This document shows positions 17,239-26,642 of a DNA stretch of 64,000 nt, in pieces; the stretch's first letter is position 1; every line of letters begins with the position of its first letter. The notes below the pieces were generated by a model that worked only from the letters and a program-made list of their open reading frames with translations, ran no database searches and had not been told where the DNA came from. The stretch covers positions 29,370 through 93,369 of the forward strand of contig CALTWF010000008.1 in NCBI GenBank assembly GCA_943912755.1, written 5' to 3'. Made by a program: the position numbers and the translations under genes. The DNA is from an uncultured Pseudomonas sp. GTDB lineage: Bacteria; Pseudomonadota; Gammaproteobacteria; Pseudomonadales; Pseudomonadaceae.

Positions 17239-18206
17239 GCGCAGGCAGCGGTTTCGATCACGCCACCCTCGAAGCGGCCGCCGACTGGTACTCGCGCCTG
17301 CAGGCCGCACCGGGCGACGCCGAACTGCTTGCGCAGTGGCGCCTGTGGCTGGAGCAGGGCGAGCGCCAGCGCCTGGCCTGGAGCTATATCGAACGCATCA
17401 GTCAGCGCTTCGCCAGCCTGCAACAGCAAGGCGGCGCGGCGCACCAGGCGTTGAGCAGCATGCGCCAGGGCAAGCAGTCGCGCCGCCGCCTGCTGGGGCA
17501 GATGGGCGTGCTGGCCGGCGTCGGCGTGCTGGGTTGGTTCGGCTGGCGCAGCGATGCGCTCTACGGCGTGCATTCCCTTGGTGCCGACTACCGCACCGCC
17601 ATCGGCGAGCGCCGCAGCGAGGTGCTCGCCGACGGCACCCGGCTGTGGTTGAACAGCGGTACCTCGCTGGATGTACGTTTCGACGCCGCGCGCCGCGAGT
17701 TGCGCCTGTATGCCGGTGAAGTGCTGGTGGAAACCGCCCATGGCGATGTCCGGCCGCTGCGCGTGCAGACCCGCGCGGGCACGCTGCACCCCTTGGGCAC
17801 GCGCTTCAGCGTGCGCGAGGACGGGCCGCGTACCCAGCTCAATGTCTACCAGGGCGCGGTACGCACCACCTGCGCCGACAGCGGCAGTTCGGTCACGGTG
17901 CAGGCCGGGCAGGGCGTCACCTTCGACGCCCGGGCCAATGGTCCGCTCGGGCATGCCGAAGCCCGCCGCGAAGCCTGGAGCCGTGGCCTGCTGCTGGCCG
18001 AGGACATGCCACTGGCGCTGTTCATCGAGGAACTGGGCAGCTACCGTCGCGGCCATATCGGTGTCGACCCGGCGCTGGCCAACCTGCGGGTGATGGGCAG
18101 CTTCCCGCTGAACGACACCGACCAGGTCCTGGCGCAGTTGCAGGATGCCCTGCCGCTCAAGGTCCAGCGGCGTTTCGACTGGTGGGTGACATTGGTTCCC
18201 CGCTGA
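17235..18206 (+). CDS. FecR-type anti-sigma/sigma regulator
   Basis: Inner-membrane regulator, 323 aa, that holds the preceding ECF sigma factor and is signalled by the TonB receptor encoded next. The N-terminal cytoplasmic DUF4880 part (FDHATLEAAADWYSRL...) is followed by one membrane helix (LLGQMGVLAGVGVLGWFGW, about residues 83-103). The periplasmic FecR domain follows (LADGTRLWLNSGTSLDVRF, TRAGTLHPLGTRFSV), then a C-terminal part typical of this family. GTG 17235 was chosen for its overlap with the sigma stop; the more upstream in-frame starts would overlap region 4 extensively. Confidence 0.92.
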   Translation: MSAGSGFDHATLEAAADWYSRLQAAPGDAELLAQWRLWLEQGERQRLAWSYIERISQRFASLQQQGGAAHQALSSMRQGKQSRRRLLGQMGVLAGVGVLGWFGWRSDALYGVHSLGADYRTAIGERRSEVLADGTRLWLNSGTSLDVRFDAARRELRLYAGEVLVETAHGDVRPLRVQTRAGTLHPLGTRFSVREDGPRTQLNVYQGAVRTTCADSGSSVTVQAGQGVTFDARANGPLGHAEARREAWSRGLLLAEDMPLALFIEELGSYRRGHIGVDPALANLRVMGSFPLNDTDQVLAQLQDALPLKVQRRFDWWVTLVPR

Positions 18207-18301
18207 TAACACGAATATTTTTTATTCCGGCGTTCCGGTTTTCGATCCTGCTTCGGATTAACAGGAAACACCTCCTGTTCACCGAACGCCAAGGACCTCG
18301 A

Positions 18302-20815
18302 ATGCCACACCGTCCCAGCACCCACCGCCCGCTGTTCCTCGCCATTGCCCTGAGCCTGGGCACCCTTGCCCAGGTGAGCGTGTCGCCGGCCATCGCCAGC
18401 GAAGCCCAGCGCCAGAGTTTCGACATCCCCGCCGGCCCGCTGGCCCGCCAGCTCAACGAACTGGCCGCGCAGACCGGCCTGCTGCTGGCCGCCGACGCCG
18501 ACCTCACCCGCGACCGCCAGAGCCAGGCGGTGCGCGGCAGCTACAGCGCCGAGGAAGCCCTCGACCTGATGCTTGCCGGCAGCGGCCTGATGGCCCAGCG
18601 CAAGGACGGCCGCTACCAGCTGGTGGCGGCCCCGCAGCAGCAGGGCGACAGCATGGAACTGGGCGCCACCACCATCATGGGCCAGGGCATGGGCCAGGCC
18701 ACCGAGAACAGCGGCAGCTACACCCCGGGCCTGGTCAGCGCCGGCTCGAAAACCCCGGCCTCGCTGAAGGAAACCCCGCAATCGGTGTCGGTGCTCACCC
18801 GCCAGTACATGGACGACCGGCAGATCGCCGATATCAACGATGCGATGAAGGCCGTCCCGGGCATCACCACCCAGAGCAACACCTACCGCATCCAGGACTT
18901 CTACTCCCGCGGCTTCGCCATCCAGAACATCCAGCTCGACGGTGCCGCGCCCATGGCCCTGGGCACCACGGCCGGTTCCTTCTACTCGTCGAACATCTAC
19001 GACATGGCCGAGTTCGACCACGTCGAAGTACTGCGCGGCAGTTCCGCGCTGTTCGGCGGCACCGGCGACCCGGGCGGCATCATCAACCTGGTGCGCAAGC
19101 GCCCGCTGGACTACTACCAGCTGAAATTCAGCGCCTCGGCCGGCAGCTGGGACAACTACCGCAGCGAGCTCGACGTCACCGGGCCCATGGGCTTCGACGG
19201 CAAGCTGCGTGGGCGCCTGGTCATGGCCTACCAGGACCGCCAGTACTTCATCGACAACCGTGGCACTGACAAGCCGCTGATCTACGGGGTGATGGAAGCG
19301 GACCTGAGCGATTCGACCATGCTCACCGCCGGCATGCGCTTCAACAAGGTCCATGAAACCGGTACCGCCTCGGCCGTGCCCCGTTACCTCGACGGCACCG
19401 ACCTGGACCTGCCGCGCCATACCGGCCTGTCCACCACCTGGGCCTATGCCGACGGCTACTCCCGCGAGTACTTCGCCAAGCTCGACCACCGTCTCAACGA
19501 CGACTGGAAGCTCAACCTGTCGTACACCAACATCTACGACACCATCGATACCAACAACGCAACCACCCTGGGCGGGGTCAACCCGGTCAACGGCACCGGC
19601 GTGACCCGCTACGGCACCTATGTCACCCAGTGGAGCGAGCAGAACCTGTGGGACGCCAACCTCTCCGGCGACTTCAGCCTGTTCGGTCTCGACCACCAGC
19701 TGGTGGTCGGCGGCGACTACCAGGAAATCGACAGCCGCTGGCAGGGCACCGCGCGCTTCACCACCTCGGGCGGCACGGTGAATGTCTTCGACCCCGACTC
19801 GACGCCCTGGGCCGGCTCCGGCGCGGACCTGCCATTCACCCGCGACTACAGCCCCAACAGCCAGACCCAGTACGGCCTGTATTCCCGTCTGCGCCTGCAA
19901 CTGGCCGAGCCGCTGCACCTGACCCTCGGCGCGCGGGTACAGCGCTACAAGTTCGACCTGACCTACCAGACCCTGGCCGATGGCGCCTGGGGCACCCAGT
20001 CGCGCATCGATATGCGCGAGCCGACCAAGGTCACGCCGTTCGGCGGCATCGTCTACGACCTCAATGACGACTGGGCGGCCTACGCCAGCTATGCGGAAAT
20101 CTACAAGCCGCAGCAGAACTACATGGCCGGGCCGCTCAACAGCGGCACCACCCTCGACCCGATGACCGGCAAGACCTACGAGACCGGCCTCAAGGGCGAA
20201 CTGTTCAACGGCGCGGTGAACACCAGCCTGGCGCTGTACTACACCACACGCGAAGACCAGGCGGTGCAGGACCCGAGCTATCCGCTCAGCTCGGTGCTGT
20301 TCGGCGGCAACTGCTGCTATGTCAATGGCGGCAAGGTCACCAGCAAGGGCGTCGACCTGGAACTCACCGGCGAGCTGCTGCCGGACTGGATGGTGATGGC
20401 CAGCTACACCCTCAACCTCAACGAAAACCGCACCGGCGGCGGGGCACTGAGCACCATCACGCCGAAGCACCTGGGCAAGTTGTTCACCACCTACCGCCTG
20501 CCGGGGGACTGGTCGAAGTTCAAGGTTGGCGGCGGCGTGGACATCCAGAGCGCGACCAAGGTCAGCGGTACTTCGGCGCTGATCGACGGTACCGGCAAGG
20601 TGGTCAAGGATGATGTGCCGTTCAGCTACGAGCAAAGCGGCTATGCGGTGTGGAATGCCCTGGTGGAATACCAGGTGGACGAGCACTGGAACGTCGCGCT
20701 GAACGGCAACAACCTGTTCGACAAGAAGTACTACCAGACGGTGGGGACTTCGACCTACGGCAACGTCTATGGCGATCCGCGCAACTTCATGATCACCGTG
20801 CGCGCGACCTACTAA
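18302..20815 (+). CDS. TonB-dependent siderophore receptor with signalling (STN) domain
   Basis: Outer-membrane ferric-siderophore transducer, 837 aa. Signal peptide residues 1-34 (cleavage after SPAIA) are followed by an STN domain (SFDIPAGPLARQLNELAAQT..., about 40-105) that contacts FecR in the periplasm. The plug comes next (TPASLKETPQSVSVLTRQYM, RSGF-equivalent YSRGFAIQNIQLDG, EVLRGSSALFGG), then a 22-strand-type barrel ending in an aromatic residue (TVRATY). ATG 18302 begins the signal peptide and follows CCAAGGACC. A 95-base gap separates it from fecR, enough for the ECF-dependent promoter. The ligand cannot be told from sequence; the closest functional classes are FoxA/FiuA-like hydroxamate receptors for exogenous siderophores. 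Confidence 0.93.
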   Translation: MPHRPSTHRPLFLAIALSLGTLAQVSVSPAIASEAQRQSFDIPAGPLARQLNELAAQTGLLLAADADLTRDRQSQAVRGSYSAEEALDLMLAGSGLMAQRKDGRYQLVAAPQQQGDSMELGATTIMGQGMGQATENSGSYTPGLVSAGSKTPASLKETPQSVSVLTRQYMDDRQIADINDAMKAVPGITTQSNTYRIQDFYSRGFAIQNIQLDGAAPMALGTTAGSFYSSNIYDMAEFDHVEVLRGSSALFGGTGDPGGIINLVRKRPLDYYQLKFSASAGSWDNYRSELDVTGPMGFDGKLRGRLVMAYQDRQYFIDNRGTDKPLIYGVMEADLSDSTMLTAGMRFNKVHETGTASAVPRYLDGTDLDLPRHTGLSTTWAYADGYSREYFAKLDHRLNDDWKLNLSYTNIYDTIDTNNATTLGGVNPVNGTGVTRYGTYVTQWSEQNLWDANLSGDFSLFGLDHQLVVGGDYQEIDSRWQGTARFTTSGGTVNVFDPDSTPWAGSGADLPFTRDYSPNSQTQYGLYSRLRLQLAEPLHLTLGARVQRYKFDLTYQTLADGAWGTQSRIDMREPTKVTPFGGIVYDLNDDWAAYASYAEIYKPQQNYMAGPLNSGTTLDPMTGKTYETGLKGELFNGAVNTSLALYYTTREDQAVQDPSYPLSSVLFGGNCCYVNGGKVTSKGVDLELTGELLPDWMVMASYTLNLNENRTGGGALSTITPKHLGKLFTTYRLPGDWSKFKVGGGVDIQSATKVSGTSALIDGTGKVVKDDVPFSYEQSGYAVWNALVEYQVDEHWNVALNGNNLFDKKYYQTVGTSTYGNVYGDPRNFMITVRATY

Positions 20816-20856
20816 GCGACACGGCTGAAACAAAAACGCGAGCTCGACGCGGACCT

Positions 20857-20928
20857 TGTGGGAGCGGGTTCACCCGCGATTACGTCAGTGAATTCACCAC
20901 CGTAATCGCGGGTAAACCCGCTCCCACA
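20857..20928. repeat. REP-type inverted pair (28-bp arms)
   Basis: tgtgggagcgggttcacccg... (20857-20884) and its reverse complement (20901-20928) match at 27 of 28 positions around a 16-base loop. It separates two convergent genes and probably protects or terminates both transcripts. The same core recurs at 29218, 51738 and, diverged, at 55278. Confidence 0.9.
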
Positions 20929-20947
20929 GAGTACGCGTCGTTGCTTG

Positions 20948-22528
20948 TCAGTTTGTGATGACGTCCTGCCCGAACACCCCATCCACCAAACGCATCACCC
21001 CCAGCGGATTGCCATCGCGCAACGCCGCCGGCAGCAACTCATCCGGGTAGTTCTGGAAGCACACCGGCCGCAGGAAGCGCTCGATCGCCAGGCTGCCCAC
21101 CGAGGTGCCACGGCTGTCCGAGGTCGCCGGGTACGGCCCGCCATGGACCATGGCATCGCAGACTTCCACCCCGGTCGGGTAACCGTTGACCAGCACCCGG
21201 CCGACCTTGTCCTGCAACAGCTCACCCAACCAGGCATTGGCCAGCAGCTCTTGCGTTTCGCCGATCAGGGTTGCGGTCAGTTGCCCGCGCAGGGCCTGCA
21301 GGGCCGCGCGCAGTTGCGTCGGGTCCTCGACTTCGACCACCACGGTGGCCGGGCCGAACACTTCTTCCTGGAGTAACCCGTCACCTTCCAGCAACAGCCG
21401 CACATCCGCCGCGAACAGTTGCGGCTGCGCCTGGCCTTCGCCCTGCGCGGTCCCGGCGAGATGGCGAATGCCCGGGTGGCCGTGTAGATGCTCCAGCCCC
21501 TTGCGATAACTGGCCAGGGTGCCGCGGTTGAGCATGGTTTGTGCCGGCTGGTCGGTCATCTGCGCCTTCAACTGCTCGACGAACGCGGAGAACGCCGCCG
21601 AGCGCTGGCCGATGATCAACCCCGGGTTGGTACAGAACTGCCCGCAGCCCATGGTCACCGAAGCCGCCAGCTCGCGGGCGATGGTCTCGCCGCGGGTGCG
21701 CAATGCTTCCGGCAGGAGGATCACCGGGTTGATGCTGGACATCTCGGCGAACACCGGGATCGGCTGCGGCCGCTCGGCGGCGATCCGGCACAGCGCGTTA
21801 CCGCCGCGCAGCGAACCGGTGAAACCTACGGCCTGGATGGCCGGGTGCCGGACCAGCCATTCGCCGACCCCGCCACCGTAGACCATGTTGAACACCCCGG
21901 CCGGCATGCCGGTACGCTCGGCGGCACGCAGGATGGCGTCGGCCACCGCTTCGGCGGTCAGCATATGGCCACTGTGGGCCTTGACCACCACCGGGCAGCC
22001 GGCCGCCAGTGCCGCAGCGGTATCGCCGCCGGCGGTGGAGAAGGCCAGGGGGAAGTTGCTGGCGCCGAACACTGCCACCGGGCCGATGCCGATGCGCATC
22101 TGGCGCAGGTCGACCCGCGGCAGCGGCTGGCGATCCGGCAGGGCACGGTCGATTCGCGCGCCGAGGAAGTCGCCACGCCGCAGCACCTTGGCGAACAGGC
22201 GCATCTGCCCGCTGGTGCGGCCGCGCTCACCCTGGATGCGCCCGGCGGGCAGGGCGGTCTCGCGGCAGACGCTGGCGACGAAGTCGTCACCCAGGGCATC
22301 CAGTTCATCGGCAATGGCGTCGAGAAACACCGCGCGCTGCTCGGGTGCCAGGTTGCGGAAGGTCGGGAAGGCCGCCGCCGCCGCTTGCGCCGCGGCAGCC
22401 ACCTCCGCCTCGGTGGCCTGGAAGAAATCGCCCGGCAGGGCTTCGCCGGTGGTGGCATCGACGCTGTGCAGGCGTACATCGCCTTGGGCCGAGCGCTGGC
22501 CGCCAATGTAGTTGTGACCGAAGGTCAT
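20948..22528 (-). CDS. Alpha-ketoglutarate semialdehyde dehydrogenase
   Basis: NADP/NAD-dependent aldehyde dehydrogenase that oxidises 2,5-dioxopentanoate (alpha-ketoglutarate semialdehyde) to 2-oxoglutarate, the last step of the oxidative hexarate/pentose route. The product is 526 aa. The N-terminal MTFGHNYIGGQRS is typical of the sugar-acid-pathway type. Cofactor and catalytic motifs are present: VFGASNFPLAFSTAGGDTAA, GFTGSLRGG, the catalytic Glu in VFAEMSSINPV and Cys in MGCGQFCTNPG. It is the last gene of the galactarate operon, 30 bases after garD, with an AGGGAGA ribosome site. Confidence 0.9.
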   Translation of the reverse strand: MTFGHNYIGGQRSAQGDVRLHSVDATTGEALPGDFFQATEAEVAAAAQAAAAAFPTFRNLAPEQRAVFLDAIADELDALGDDFVASVCRETALPAGRIQGERGRTSGQMRLFAKVLRRGDFLGARIDRALPDRQPLPRVDLRQMRIGIGPVAVFGASNFPLAFSTAGGDTAAALAAGCPVVVKAHSGHMLTAEAVADAILRAAERTGMPAGVFNMVYGGGVGEWLVRHPAIQAVGFTGSLRGGNALCRIAAERPQPIPVFAEMSSINPVILLPEALRTRGETIARELAASVTMGCGQFCTNPGLIIGQRSAAFSAFVEQLKAQMTDQPAQTMLNRGTLASYRKGLEHLHGHPGIRHLAGTAQGEGQAQPQLFAADVRLLLEGDGLLQEEVFGPATVVVEVEDPTQLRAALQALRGQLTATLIGETQELLANAWLGELLQDKVGRVLVNGYPTGVEVCDAMVHGGPYPATSDSRGTSVGSLAIERFLRPVCFQNYPDELLPAALRDGNPLGVMRLVDGVFGQDVITN

Positions 22529-22558
22529 GGGGTTCTCCCTAATCGGTGAAACGGAAAA

Positions 22559-24112
22559 TCAGGTGATGGCGCCGATCTGCCACGGTACGAACTCGTTCTG
22601 CCCGTAGCCGTGCTGCTCGCTCTTGCTGCGCTGGCCCGAGGCGATCGCCAGCATCAGCCGGTAGATATGCTCGCCGCGTTCCTCGATGGTCATGCTGCCG
22701 TCGGCGATGCCGCCGCAGTTCACGTCCATGTCTTCCTCCTGGGTTTCCCACAGGCGGGTGTTGGTCGCCAGCTTGATCGACGGCGACGGCGCGCAGCCGT
22801 AGGCCGAGCCGCGCCCGGTGGTGAAGGCGATCAGGTTGGCGCCGCCGGCGACCTGGCCGGTGGCCGAGATCGGGTCGTAGCCGGGGGTGTCCATGAACAC
22901 CAGGCCATGGGCGCGCACCGGCTCGGCGTATTCGTAGACGTCCACCAGGTCGCTGGAGCCGGCCTTGGCCACGGCGCCGAGGGATTTTTCCAGGATGGTG
23001 GTCAGGCCACCGGCCTTGTTGCCGGCGGAGGGGTTGTTGTTCAGCTCGGCGCCCATGCGCTGACAGTAGGCTTCCCACCAGTGGATGCGCGCGATGAGTT
23101 TTTCGCCTACCGCCTGGCTTACTGCGCGGCGCGTCAGCAGGTGCTCGGCGCCGTAGATTTCCGGGGTTTCCGAGAGGATCGCGGTGCCGCCGGCGGCGAC
23201 CAGGCGGTCCACCGCATTGCCCAACGCCGGGTTGGCGGTGATTCCGGAATAGCCATCGGAGCCGCCGCACTGCAGGCCCACGGTGAGGTGGCGCACGCTG
23301 ACCGGCTCGCGCTGCACCGCGTTGGCCTCGGCCAGCAGGGTGTTGATCTGGGCGATGCCGCTGGCGATGGTCTTCGAGGTGCCGCCGGTGCCCTGGATGG
23401 TGAAGGTGCGCAGGGTATTGCAGCTTTCCAGGCCCTGGGCGGCGAGCAGGTCGGGGATCTGGTTGGTTTCGCAGCCGAGGCCGATCATCAGCACCGAATG
23501 GAAATTGGCATGCACCGCGTAGCCGCCGAGGGTGCGCTGGAGCATGGCCAGGGCCTCGCCACCCGGGTCCACCGCGCAGCCGACGCCGTGGGTCAGGGCC
23601 ACCACGCCGTCGACATTCGGGTAGGCGGCCAGGGCCTCGGGGTGGATATCCCGGCGGAAGTGGTCGGCGATGGCCCGGGCCACGGTGGCCGAGCAGTTCA
23701 CCGAGGTGAGGATGCCGATGTAGTTGCGCGTGGCGACCCGGCCGTCACTGCGCACGATACCCATGAAGCGGTCTTCCACGGGCGCCTTGACGCCCCTGGC
23801 ATCGACGCCGAAGGCGTAGTCGCGGGAGAAGTCGCCCATCGCCAGGTTATGCACGTGGACATGCTGGCCGGCGCCGATGGCCCGGCTGGCGAAGCCGATG
23901 ATCTGGCCGTAGCGGCGCAGGGCTTCGCCTGCGGCGATATCGCGGGCGGCGACCTTGTGCCCGGCCGGGATCGGCTCGCGTACACGGATGCCTTCCGGCA
24001 GGTCCAGGCCTTCGGTCAGGGGTTGGCGGGCGATCAGCACGTCGTCCAGCGGATTGAGCCGGATCACGGCGAGGGCAGCGTTTTCACTGCCGGTTTTTGT
24101 AATCAGTTGCAT
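22559..24112 (-). CDS. garD: Galactarate dehydratase (UxaA/GarD family)
   Basis: Cytoplasmic dehydratase, 517 aa, converting galactarate to 5-dehydro-4-deoxyglucarate. The N-terminal SAF-like part (IRVREPIPAGHKVAARDIAAGE, HVHVHNLAMGDF) is followed by the catalytic core with DGRVATRNYIGILTSVNCS, NVDGVVALTHGVGCA, the metal-site-like GLGCETNQIP, and GLQCGGSDGYSGITANPA. ATG 24112 was chosen because it follows GAGGT; an upstream in-frame start (24154) would overlap the transporter gene. Altronate dehydratase is a close relative, but the neighbours (acid-sugar carrier, semialdehyde dehydrogenase) favour galactarate or glucarate. Confidence 0.88.
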   Translation of the reverse strand: MQLITKTGSENAALAVIRLNPLDDVLIARQPLTEGLDLPEGIRVREPIPAGHKVAARDIAAGEALRRYGQIIGFASRAIGAGQHVHVHNLAMGDFSRDYAFGVDARGVKAPVEDRFMGIVRSDGRVATRNYIGILTSVNCSATVARAIADHFRRDIHPEALAAYPNVDGVVALTHGVGCAVDPGGEALAMLQRTLGGYAVHANFHSVLMIGLGCETNQIPDLLAAQGLESCNTLRTFTIQGTGGTSKTIASGIAQINTLLAEANAVQREPVSVRHLTVGLQCGGSDGYSGITANPALGNAVDRLVAAGGTAILSETPEIYGAEHLLTRRAVSQAVGEKLIARIHWWEAYCQRMGAELNNNPSAGNKAGGLTTILEKSLGAVAKAGSSDLVDVYEYAEPVRAHGLVFMDTPGYDPISATGQVAGGANLIAFTTGRGSAYGCAPSPSIKLATNTRLWETQEEDMDVNCGGIADGSMTIEERGEHIYRLMLAIASGQRSKSEQHGYGQNEFVPWQIGAIT

Positions 24113-24140
24113 CACGGTTACCTCAAGAATCAGTGTGGGC

Positions 24141-25457
24141 TCAGGCCAGCCCACGCTCGCGATAGTCGATCAGGCCGGAGAACGCCATCAGGCCGAAGGC
24201 CATGACCACGAAGAAGATCAGGGCCAGGAAGTACGAACCGGTGAACTGCACGATCAGGCCGATCAGGATCGGCACGATGACCCCGACCATGTTGCCGCAG
24301 AAGTTCATGCTGCCACCGAGCACGCCGGCCTTGGATTTGCCGCCGAGGATCGCCGGCAGGCACCAGTACATGCCGCACCAGCGGATGAAGAACAGCGCCA
24401 CGCAGAGCAGGCCGATGACCAGGGCGGCATCGCTGGTGTAGGCCACCAGCAGGATGCACAGGGCGGCGACGGCGGCGGAGCCGGCGAACATGCTGCGCAT
24501 CACGGTGTTCGGCTGGCCGCCGTTGGTCCGCCATTTGTCGGCGATCCAGCCACCGACCAGCTCGCCGACGAAGCCGCACATGAAGATCAGGAAGGTCGCC
24601 CCGCCCATGGCCTTGATATCCAGGTTGTGCGCCTGGTGCAGGTAGCTCGGCATCCAGGTCAGCAGGCCGTAGAACACGCTGTTGTAGCAGGCGTAGCCGG
24701 CGAACATGCACAGCACCGAGCGGCTTTTCAGCAGTTCCTTGAGCACCGCCTTGCGGTTGCCGTTGGACTGGCTGGCCGCGTCGTTGGCCTGGGTGATGTA
24801 GTCCAGCTCGGCCTTGTTCACCAGCGGGTGCTCGCTGGGGTGGTTGCGGATGTACCACCAGGCCCAGATGCCGACGACCACGGTGCCGACACCGGCGATG
24901 ACGAAGGCGATGCGCCAGGAATCGAACCAGGTGATCAGCCCGGCGATGATGATCGCGCCGAAGGCGGTGCCCAGCGGGGCGCCGCCGTCCACCAGGGTGG
25001 CGCCACGGCCGCGTTCGTTGGGGGTCAGCCAGGAGCCGTTGAGCTTGGCCCCGGCCGGCATGATCGGCGACTCGGCGACGCCCAGGCCGATGCGGGTGAC
25101 CAGCAGGGTGATCCAGTTGTGGGCAAAGCCGCCGAGGGCCTGGAAGGCGCCCCAGCCGACGGTGGCGACGCCGACGATATTGCGCACCTGGAAGCGGTCC
25201 AGAAGCATGCCGCTGGGAATCTGCATCAGCGCATAGGACCAGAAGAAGGCGCTGAGGATCAGGCCTTCCAGGGCCGGGGTCAGTTCGAACTCGGCGGAAA
25301 TCAGCGGCAGCGCCACCGACAGCGACGCGCGGTCGATGTAGTTGATCGCCGCCAGCAACAGCAGGATCAGGAAGATGCGCCAGCGCACGTTGCTCGGGCG
25401 GGCGCCATCGGCGGCGAAGGCGGGCGAGGAGGCCGCCGGGTAAGGGCTGTTCTTCAT
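24141..25457 (-). CDS. MFS galactarate/glucarate transporter (ACS family)
   Basis: Inner-membrane hexarate:proton symporter, about 438 aa with 12 predicted helices. The family signature NYIDRASLSVALPLI sits at the end of the first helix, and VAESPIMPAGAKLNGSWLTP near the fourth helix is typical of GudP/GarP-type anion:cation symporters. ATG 25457 (MKNSPYP) was chosen with GAGTGAG upstream; an ATG two codons earlier (25463) is possible. It lies 28 bases before garD in the same operon, supplying its substrate. Confidence 0.88.
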   Translation of the reverse strand: MKNSPYPAASSPAFAADGARPSNVRWRIFLILLLLAAINYIDRASLSVALPLISAEFELTPALEGLILSAFFWSYALMQIPSGMLLDRFQVRNIVGVATVGWGAFQALGGFAHNWITLLVTRIGLGVAESPIMPAGAKLNGSWLTPNERGRGATLVDGGAPLGTAFGAIIIAGLITWFDSWRIAFVIAGVGTVVVGIWAWWYIRNHPSEHPLVNKAELDYITQANDAASQSNGNRKAVLKELLKSRSVLCMFAGYACYNSVFYGLLTWMPSYLHQAHNLDIKAMGGATFLIFMCGFVGELVGGWIADKWRTNGGQPNTVMRSMFAGSAAVAALCILLVAYTSDAALVIGLLCVALFFIRWCGMYWCLPAILGGKSKAGVLGGSMNFCGNMVGVIVPILIGLIVQFTGSYFLALIFFVVMAFGLMAFSGLIDYRERGLA

Positions 25458-25519
25458 GCTCATCTCACTCTTATGTTTGTTATGAAATGTCGGGGTGGCG
25501 CCTCCCTGCGCCGGAATCT

Positions 25520-26518
25520 TCAAAGGGTCTTCACGGCTCCCGGCGGCAGCGGCGTGGCGGCGCGGGATACGGCATTGCGCAGCGGTTCGCCGAACTCGGC
25601 CAGGCTGATCTCGAACACATCGCCGTCGACGGTCTTCACCTGGTCGGCGAAGGACAGGGTGGCGGTACCGAAGAAGTGCACATGCACGTCGCCGGGGCGC
25701 AGGAACTGCGGGTACTTGAAGTGGTGGTACTCAAGGTTCTCCAGCGAATGGCACATGTTGTCCTCGCCGCTGAGGAAAGGTTTCTCCCAGAGTACCTGGT
25801 CGCCACGGCGGATGCGGCTGACGCCTTCGAGATGGCGGGGCAGGTCGCCGACGCGCAGCTCCGGACCGTAGGCGCAGTTGCGCAGCTTGGAATGGGCCAG
25901 GTACAGGTAGCTGCGGCGCTCCATGACATGGTCGGAGAACTCGTTGCCGATGGCGAAGCCCAGGCGGTACGGCTGGCCATCGTCGCCAATCACGTAGAGG
26001 CCGGCCAGTTCCGGCTCCTCGCCGGCGTCCTCGGCAAACTCCGGTGAGCGGAAGGCCTGGCCGGGGCGGACCACGGTGGAGCCGTCGCCCTTGTAGAACC
26101 ACTCCGGCTGCGCGCCGACACTGCCGGCGGCCGGGCGACCACCCTCGATGCCCCATTGGAACATGCGTGCGGTATCGGTCAGGGCGGCGGCATCGGCGGC
26201 TTTCTGCTGGTGCATCTTGTCGCGGGTCGAGGCGCTGCCCAGGTGGGTCAGGCCGGTGCCGCTGATCAGGCAGTGGGCCGGGTCTTCATGGTCCAGGGGC
26301 GGCAGCACCCGGCATTCGGCCAGGGCCAGGGAATAACTTTCGGTAACTTCGTCCAGTCCGCGGGCCAGGGTCTCGGCGGCCAGGCTGCGTTGGTTGCGGA
26401 TCGCGGCCAGGGCCAGTTCGCGCATGTGGCGGGTTTCCCGGACGACCTGGATCAGGTCGCCTTCGACCACGCCGACGTGGCGCTGGGCGGTTGCGGTTTC
26501 GAATTGGATCAGGCGCAT
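25520..26518 (-). CDS. GguC/AraD1-family FAH-fold protein
   Basis: 332-aa member of the fumarylacetoacetate hydrolase-like family known as GguC or AraD1. It is found in sugar-acid and sugar-uptake operons; its reaction is not firmly established, but a hydro-lyase or hydrolase acting on a 2-keto-3-deoxy sugar acid is likely. The FAH-fold metal-site region is visible (HCLISGTGLTHLGSAS, FAIGNEFSDHVME, and CHSLENLEYHH near the C-terminus). It is the first gene of the operon, with AGGGA before ATG 26518. No 5-dehydro-4-deoxyglucarate dehydratase (KdgD) gene is present in the window, so this protein may act at that level, or KdgD lies elsewhere. Confidence 0.8.
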   Translation of the reverse strand: MRLIQFETATAQRHVGVVEGDLIQVVRETRHMRELALAAIRNQRSLAAETLARGLDEVTESYSLALAECRVLPPLDHEDPAHCLISGTGLTHLGSASTRDKMHQQKAADAAALTDTARMFQWGIEGGRPAAGSVGAQPEWFYKGDGSTVVRPGQAFRSPEFAEDAGEEPELAGLYVIGDDGQPYRLGFAIGNEFSDHVMERRSYLYLAHSKLRNCAYGPELRVGDLPRHLEGVSRIRRGDQVLWEKPFLSGEDNMCHSLENLEYHHFKYPQFLRPGDVHVHFFGTATLSFADQVKTVDGDVFEISLAEFGEPLRNAVSRAATPLPPGAVKTL

Positions 26519-26642
26519 GCTGGTTCCCTGTTGTTCTTGTGGAGAGTGTTCTGCTGGGGATCGATGGCAGCCACTTTAAATTTCCTGGCGGGTGCTGCCT
26601 AATGACAGCTATTGACCCCGTGATAACTTTCAGTGATCCCCT

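Noticed and set aside
22610..24205. 531-codon plus-strand frame opposite garD
   Set aside because: garD is well supported on the minus strand; the opposite frame is compositional.
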